Assembly (NCBI GenBank): GCA_033791545.1
Contig: JASJGL010000139.1
Span: 1 to 19,218, forward strand
Origin: Antarcticimicrobium sp033791545
GTDB lineage: Bacteria; Pseudomonadota; Alphaproteobacteria; Rhodobacterales; Rhodobacteraceae
Direction of reading: 5' to 3'
Length of the DNA stretch: 19,218 nucleotides
The notes under the pieces are model-generated. The model saw only the letters and a list, made by a program, of their open reading frames with translations, was not told the origin of the DNA and did not search any database. Below are positions 14,815 to 19,218 of this stretch, piece after piece (position 1 is the first letter of the stretch; the number at the start of each line of letters is the position of its first letter). Both the position numbers and the translations under genes were made by a program.

Positions 14815-16445
14815 TGCGGGTCTGGGAGGTCGCGCGCGCCTGGTTCGATGCGATCGTTCTGGAACCGGGGCGCGAAATGCGCTGGTCCTTCCTTCCGCCG
14901 CTGATGGTCTATTTTGCCTATGGCGCCTCGGGGCTTACCTCGGTGGTGGGCACCTTTTTCGTCAAGGACTATCTTGATCTGTCGGCGGCGGTGATCGCCG
15001 GTCTGGGGTTCTGGATCGGGCTGCCCTGGGCGCTGAAGATGCCGGTGGGCCATCTGGTCGACCTGATGTGGCGGCGCAAATGGGTGCTGGTGTTCTTTGG
15101 CGCCGGGCTGATCTCGGCCAGCTTCCTGATCATGTTCGGGCTTGCGACCCGCGTGGCCTGGATGGCGGATGTCATGTCCGTCACCGCCTGGTATGTGCTG
15201 GCTGCGCTACTGTCGCCCTGCGGCTATGTGGTGCAGGACGCGGTGGCAGACGCGCTCTCGGTCGAGGCGGTGCCAAAACTGGACGAGACCGGGGCACCGC
15301 TGGATGACGAGACCAAACGGGTGCTGCACACCACGATGCAGACGCTGGGCCGCGTTGCATTGATCGGCGCGCTCTCGGCGGTGGCCGCGCTCAACATCAC
15401 GCTGTTTTCCGGCATCGACAGCCTGCCCGAGGCGGCCAAGGACGCGGTCTATGGCCGGGTCTATCTGATCGCGCTGGTGATCCCGGTGATCTCGGTCTCG
15501 GGGGTGTTGCTGGCCATGGCGCAACAACGCCGCCAGATCGCCGCCTTGATGGCGGCGGGCCTTTCCCGCGCAGAGGCCGAGGCGCAGTTCGCCCCCGAGG
15601 GCGGCGCGGTCAAACCGAACTGGTCCTATTTCATCGGCGGCGCGGCCTTTGTCGCTCTGTCCGTCACGCTGGGTCTGTCCGACATTGCCTTTGCGCAAGA
15701 GCTGATCTTTGCCGGCTCCTTCGCCATCGTGCTGTACCTGATGCGCCAACTCATCGCGGTGCTGGAACCGGCCAAGGCCCGCGCGCTGGTTGGCACCGCG
15801 ATCATCATCTTCATCTTTCGCGCCACGCCGCTGCCCGGGGCCGGGGCGACCTGGTTCACCATCGACGAGCTGGGGTTCGATCAGCAATTCCTTGCGGTGC
15901 TGTCGCTGATCACCTCGGTGCTGACCTTGGTCGGCATGTTCGTTCTGCGCCCGCTGATGGCCAACCACACCATCGTCTATATCGTGGTGCTTCTGACGGC
16001 GGCCTCCGGGCTTTTGGCGCTGCCCAATATCGGGCTGTTCTACGGTGTCCAGACCTGGACCGCGACGCTGACGAACGGCATCGTCGATGCCCGTTTCATC
16101 GCCATCCTCGACACCGCAATGGAAAGCCCGCTGGGACAGATCGCGATGATCCCGATGCTGGCCTGGATCGCGCGCAACGCGCCCGACAATCTCAAGGCGA
16201 CTTTCTTTGCGGTGATGGCCTCTTTCACCAATCTGGCACTGTCTGCCAGCAGTCTGGGCACCAAATACCTCAACCAGATCTTCACCATCACCCGCGAGGT
16301 CGATGGCCCCGATGGCACCATGACCGCACAGGCCGATTATTCGCACTTGGGCCTTTTGCTGATCGTCGTTGCCGGGATCACCGTGGTCCTGCCGCTGCTG
16401 GCGGTGGCCGTGGTGCAGAATTCGCGCCTGCGCACCACGGATTGA
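14811..16445 (+). CDS. BT1-like / MFS-type multi-pass transporter
   Basis: A 544-residue polytopic membrane protein with about twelve hydrophobic segments. The N-terminal block (PPLMVYFAYGASGL, then FWIGLPWALKMPVGHLVD near residues 27-84) and the later pair FRATPLPGAGATWF and DELGFDQQFLAV resemble the folate-biopterin transporter (BT1) family. That family is related to the major facilitator superfamily. By that likeness it could carry a pterin or folate, but many bacterial members have unknown substrates. A long cytoplasmic loop (about 140-175, with charged LDETGAPLDDETKRV) separates early helices. Its ATG overlaps the CNNM stop by four bases, so the two should be translated together. Family confidence is moderate to good; the substrate is not known. 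Confidence 0.8.
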   Translation: MMRVWEVARAWFDAIVLEPGREMRWSFLPPLMVYFAYGASGLTSVVGTFFVKDYLDLSAAVIAGLGFWIGLPWALKMPVGHLVDLMWRRKWVLVFFGAGLISASFLIMFGLATRVAWMADVMSVTAWYVLAALLSPCGYVVQDAVADALSVEAVPKLDETGAPLDDETKRVLHTTMQTLGRVALIGALSAVAALNITLFSGIDSLPEAAKDAVYGRVYLIALVIPVISVSGVLLAMAQQRRQIAALMAAGLSRAEAEAQFAPEGGAVKPNWSYFIGGAAFVALSVTLGLSDIAFAQELIFAGSFAIVLYLMRQLIAVLEPAKARALVGTAIIIFIFRATPLPGAGATWFTIDELGFDQQFLAVLSLITSVLTLVGMFVLRPLMANHTIVYIVVLLTAASGLLALPNIGLFYGVQTWTATLTNGIVDARFIAILDTAMESPLGQIAMIPMLAWIARNAPDNLKATFFAVMASFTNLALSASSLGTKYLNQIFTITREVDGPDGTMTAQADYSHLGLLLIVVAGITVVLPLLAVAVVQNSRLRTTD

Positions 16446-16473
16446 GGTGGGTTCGCACGGTCAGGGGCGCGCG

Positions 16474-16503
16474 AAAAAGGACGGGGGATTTGCTCACCCG
16501 TCC
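16474..16503 (-). terminator. Rho-independent terminator of the RTX gene
   Basis: Read on the minus strand, GGACGGG (16503-16497) pairs with CCCGTCC (16485-16479) across an 11-base loop and is followed by TTTTT (16478-16474). It begins about 25 bases after the RTX stop codon. On the plus strand the same stem lacks a T-run, so it is a poorer terminator for the converging transporter gene. Confidence 0.75.
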
Positions 16504-16527
16504 CTTGGTCTCATGCGGTAGTCGGGG

Positions 16528-18246
16528 TCAGAGAATGCCCCAGTCACCCATGAAATCATCGAAATCATTGATGCCCTTGATGGTCAGCACATCGCCATCA
16601 CCGAAATCGAACACCAGCGCTTTCTTGGTTTCGTCAACGATCCCGGCAAGCTTGGCATTGGTCAGCTTGCCCGCAACCAGATCACCGTCGAACAGCACTT
16701 TGTCCTTCCCATCCTCATAGTCGACGATGACATCCTTGCCGCTACCAAAGATGAAAACGTCCTTGCCGTTACCGCCATCAAGGACGTCATTGCCCTCGCC
16801 ACCGTCGAGCCTGTCCTTGCCACTGCCGGCCTTGATCTTGTCATTGCCGCCGCCAGCGTCGATCCGGTCGTTCTTAGCGCCCGTGGAAAAGACTTCCTTG
16901 GCTGAGGTGCCGACAAGATCCTGTGCTTGTTTGGCACCGTAGGCTCCGATCTTGAGGATCTGCGCCTCAACAGAACTGCCGCTGCCATCGCCGAATTCCG
17001 AATCCCAGGTCACCACTACCTTGCCGTTCTTCAACTCGGTCAGCGCCGGATCCGCCTGATCGCCCTTAGTGGTCGAATTGACGACCTGCGCCTCGCCCAG
17101 CCGGACCCCGTCCGCGTCGAACCGTTGGGCCATGATCGAAGACCCTTTGCCATCGCCGCTGCCATCGCTCCAGGCCACCATGAACCCGCCGTCTTTTAAC
17201 GCGGTGATCTCGGCATGATCCTGATCTGCATTGCTGTCGGAATGCACCTTGATGACTGGCGACGCGGCCTTGAGATTGCCGACCTTGAAGATCTGGGCAT
17301 AGACATCCGTTTGCGCAGCCTTGCCGCTGCCGGTGGTTTCGGTCCAGGTGATGGCGAACTGCTTGCCCTTGAGCATGGCAACCCGTGGGTCAGAGGCCTC
17401 CCCTGTCAGCCCGGAGTCTTCCAGCACGTATCTTTCGCTTAGATCAAAGGCGAGCCCCTGCACGCGGGGTTCCTCGAACAGTTGAAACTGAATGATCCCG
17501 TCTGCGCCCTCCGCATCCGAGGCAAGCGTGCCGACGACAAGGATGTTGTCATCGTCAAGTTTTGCAAGATCGCCAAAAGTGGTTGCACCGCGGGGAAAGA
17601 CCTCGTCCCCCATATAGTTGCGCGACCATTGGCCATTGGTCGGCAACCGATCGGTATTGGCGGTATATTCATCCACAGTGAACTGAAATTCCCCGTGCAG
17701 ATAATCGCGCACATAATATCCCGATGCGAACATATCGTCGCCCAGCGAGATCACCCGCGGCGCAATCGCGTCCTGCCCCTCGGCCTCGGGGTCGGTCCGG
17801 CCATAGCGCACGCGTTCAAAGTTGTAATATTCCTTGTCGACCGCGTCCTCGTCAAAGCCAAAGATCTTGGACCGGGTGCGGATATTGTCAGCCGCGTAAT
17901 CGCGTGAGGTGGGAACCTCGTCGCGGTCAAGATTGGTCTCGCTCCAGATCGCGTCTGTCTGCCAAACCCACGATCCCTGCCCCTTGCTGTTGAAGACAAC
18001 GTCCGGGCTTCTTTGATCACCGACGGTCATGTCACTGATCCGAAATTCCTCGCCGACGGCCTTGCCTTTGAAATTGAAATTCTGGCCATAGACGCCAAAA
18101 CCATCCCCGTCCTGCCCCTTGCTTTCCCAGACGATCTGGAAACCGCCGGTCTTGGGATTCGCGTCGATCGCCGGATCACCCTGGCCAAACTTTGTGTAGG
18201 AGTTGACCTGGAATTCCTTACGAAAAGTCGAGAACGAAGAAGCCAT
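16528..18246 (-). CDS. RTX calcium-binding secreted protein with propeller-like repeats
   Basis: A 572-residue protein without a Sec signal peptide, rich in Asp and Gly and very poor in Cys, as expected for a type I secreted protein. The C-terminal part (about 456-516) has RTX nonapeptide-type repeats (GGGNDKI.A, GSGKDRLDGGEGNDVLDGG, GKDVFIFGSGKD) that would bind calcium after export. An M10-like end follows (VLFDGDL.. to the final DDFMGDWGIL), the usual place of the secretion signal. The front is built of about 45-60 residue units. Each has a D-P/A start, a GGF..W core and a Q.F.. end, at about 24-68, 285-323, 343-379 and 398-433, and resembles beta-propeller blades. The start is the ATG at 18246, with AGGGAGA upstream; an ATG at 18288 would add 14 unlikely residues. 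No protease motif is visible, so the role (adhesin, binding or matrix protein) is open. Confidence 0.88.
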   Translation of the reverse strand: MASSFSTFRKEFQVNSYTKFGQGDPAIDANPKTGGFQIVWESKGQDGDGFGVYGQNFNFKGKAVGEEFRISDMTVGDQRSPDVVFNSKGQGSWVWQTDAIWSETNLDRDEVPTSRDYAADNIRTRSKIFGFDEDAVDKEYYNFERVRYGRTDPEAEGQDAIAPRVISLGDDMFASGYYVRDYLHGEFQFTVDEYTANTDRLPTNGQWSRNYMGDEVFPRGATTFGDLAKLDDDNILVVGTLASDAEGADGIIQFQLFEEPRVQGLAFDLSERYVLEDSGLTGEASDPRVAMLKGKQFAITWTETTGSGKAAQTDVYAQIFKVGNLKAASPVIKVHSDSNADQDHAEITALKDGGFMVAWSDGSGDGKGSSIMAQRFDADGVRLGEAQVVNSTTKGDQADPALTELKNGKVVVTWDSEFGDGSGSSVEAQILKIGAYGAKQAQDLVGTSAKEVFSTGAKNDRIDAGGGNDKIKAGSGKDRLDGGEGNDVLDGGNGKDVFIFGSGKDVIVDYEDGKDKVLFDGDLVAGKLTNAKLAGIVDETKKALVFDFGDGDVLTIKGINDFDDFMGDWGIL

Positions 18247-18302
18247 AAACCTAATCTCCCTGATACCAATGAATATGAAAAAAATCATTCAAAATCGTCG
18301 TC

Positions 18303-18332
18303 GGGGAAAACCGGCCATAACAGAACTTCCCC
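18303..18332 (-). repeat. Inverted repeat in the RTX leader
   Basis: GGGGAA (18303-18308) and TTCCCC (18327-18332) can pair with an 18-base loop in the RNA leader. Downstream on the minus strand there is a run of T residues (about 18279-18285), so it could act as an attenuator or simply be a weak structure. The six-base stem makes this uncertain. Confidence 0.3.
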
Positions 18333-18338
18333 AAGGTA

Positions 18339-18367
18339 AATCTGCAAGCCGTTTGTTATCTTGTCAA
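18339..18367 (-). promoter_or_regulatory. Sigma-70-like promoter for the RTX gene
   Basis: On the minus strand a perfect TTGACA (18367-18362) is followed after 17 bases by CAGATT (18344-18339). The latter keeps the second A and final T of the -10 consensus but matches only three of six bases. It would give a leader of roughly 85 bases before the ATG at 18246. Confidence 0.45.
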
Positions 18368-18398
18368 CCCATCTGCGCTCCTCCGTGCGTGCCCCGTT

Positions 18399-19218
18399 CT
18401 AGCCCCTGAGCCGCGCGCCCTGCGGATCGAACGGAGGCTCTTTCAGGATACGCGCCCGATGCGGTCGGCCCAGCACCATGACCTCCACCGCGTCGCCGGG
18501 CGCCACCCCCTTCACGTACCCCAGCGCCAGCGACATCCCCACCGAATAGCCAAAAGCGCCCGATGTCACGCGCCCGATCCCCACGCCACCCTTGAAAATC
18601 GGCTCTCCCCCGGTCGCATCGGCGTTTGAGGCGGTGACATCCGCCTCCTCCAGCGCAAGGATCACCAATTGTTCGCGCGCCGGACTGGCGAGGGTTCGCT
18701 CGACCGCCCGTTTGTTCAGAAAATCCTTATCCAGCTTCACCAACCGGTGCAGCCCGACCTCCTGCGGCCAGTATTCCGGGCTGTATTCCCGCCCCCAGGA
18801 GCCATAACCCTTTTCGATCCGCAGGCTCATCAGCGCCCGGCTTCCCACGGGCCCCGCGCCTATGTCGCGCCCGGCCTCGATCAATGCCGAACAAAGCCGC
18901 GCCTGATCCTCGACCGCGCAATGCAGCTCCCACCCCAGATCGCCGGTGAAGGAGACCCGAAGCGCCAGACAGTTCACCCCGGCCACGTCTATCCGTTGCG
19001 AGCGCATGAACGGAAAATCCGCCGTTTCAAGCGAGGTATCGCTCAGCCGCTGCAGCATCTCGCGCGATTTCGGCCCGGCGACGTTAAAGCCGCAAAACCT
19101 CTCGCTCAGGGTCTCCAACACTGTCCCCTCAGGCAGCGGCACCTGTTTGAAGAACCGCTGGTGATAGCGTTCCGCCATGCCCGCGCCGATCACCCAGAAT
19201 TCGTCCGCGCCCAACCGG
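18399..19218 (-). CDS. GcvT-domain dehydrogenase (dimethylglycine/sarcosine dehydrogenase type), 3' part
   Basis: The C-terminal 273 residues of a longer protein whose start lies beyond the right edge; the frame runs open to the window end. The visible part is the aminomethyltransferase (GCV_T) domain followed by its C-terminal barrel. Hallmarks are GFNVAGPKSREML, the FTGDLGWELHC block, RIEKGYGSWGREYSPE, the LVKLDKDFLNK motif, and the barrel ending in a Pro-rich KEPPFDPQGARL. In full-length relatives a FAD-dependent oxidoreductase domain precedes this, and the enzyme demethylates dimethylglycine or sarcosine and passes the one-carbon unit to tetrahydrofolate. A stand-alone GcvT is less likely because the SxEYWPQEVGLHRL pattern fits the dehydrogenase subgroup, but the missing N-terminus prevents certainty. 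It is upstream of, and co-directional with, the RTX gene, which has its own promoter-like element. Confidence 0.85.
   Translation of the reverse strand, partial: RLGADEFWVIGAGMAERYHQRFFKQVPLPEGTVLETLSERFCGFNVAGPKSREMLQRLSDTSLETADFPFMRSQRIDVAGVNCLALRVSFTGDLGWELHCAVEDQARLCSALIEAGRDIGAGPVGSRALMSLRIEKGYGSWGREYSPEYWPQEVGLHRLVKLDKDFLNKRAVERTLASPAREQLVILALEEADVTASNADATGGEPIFKGGVGIGRVTSGAFGYSVGMSLALGYVKGVAPGDAVEVMVLGRPHRARILKEPPFDPQGARLRG

Noticed and set aside
16740..16870. Tandem DNA repeat or CRISPR-like array
   Set aside because: The repeated GCCATC/CTTGCC words are the codons of the RTX nonapeptides in the minus-strand gene, without constant-length spacers.

Overview
The window looks like a chromosomal segment from a marine-type alphaproteobacterium of the order Rhodobacterales (Roseobacter group). 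The evidence is high-GC coding bias, the aroK-aroB / xerD / CNNM-CBS neighbourhood, the lytic transglycosylase / ssb pair, and an RTX protein beside a GcvT-type dehydrogenase. This placement is inference from protein character; there is no rRNA in the window.

Layout. Positions 1-3672 (+) are the downstream part of a peptide/opine-type ABC importer operon: the end of one permease, a second permease with an unusual internal expansion, and a double-ATPase protein. Its solute-binding protein is not in the window and would be expected upstream. Positions 3673-5199 form a lower-GC stretch. It holds a 300-base spacer with scrambled short repeats, an unassigned 170-residue protein and the tRNA wobble methyltransferase trmL. 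Positions 5200-7050 (-) carry two exported envelope proteins, a diheme cytochrome c peroxidase/MauG-family protein and a lytic transglycosylase. ssb is divergent from them (7271, +) and ends in a clear terminator, followed by a site-2-protease-like M50 membrane peptidase with CBS domains. aroB and aroK (8991-10732, -) form a translationally coupled shikimate-pathway pair. Divergent from them is a + strand series: a 49-residue membrane protein too short for most gene callers, an exported 508-residue protein of unknown function, the recombinase xerD, a CNNM/CorC-type CBS membrane protein and a BT1-like transporter. Most neighbours in this series overlap or nearly touch. On the minus strand at the right end are an RTX protein, with its own promoter-like element and terminator, and the 3' part of a GcvT-domain dehydrogenase that runs off the window.

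Most of the content is housekeeping or ordinary accessory material. I see no CRISPR array, complete insertion sequence, prophage, tRNA or defence island. The parts least explained by known families are the 49-aa/508-aa overlapping pair before xerD, the lower-GC 170-aa gene, the enlarged permease, the BT1-like transporter translationally coupled to a CNNM protein, and the RTX protein with beta-propeller-like repeats and no secretion genes nearby. No clear new system can be claimed from sequence alone.
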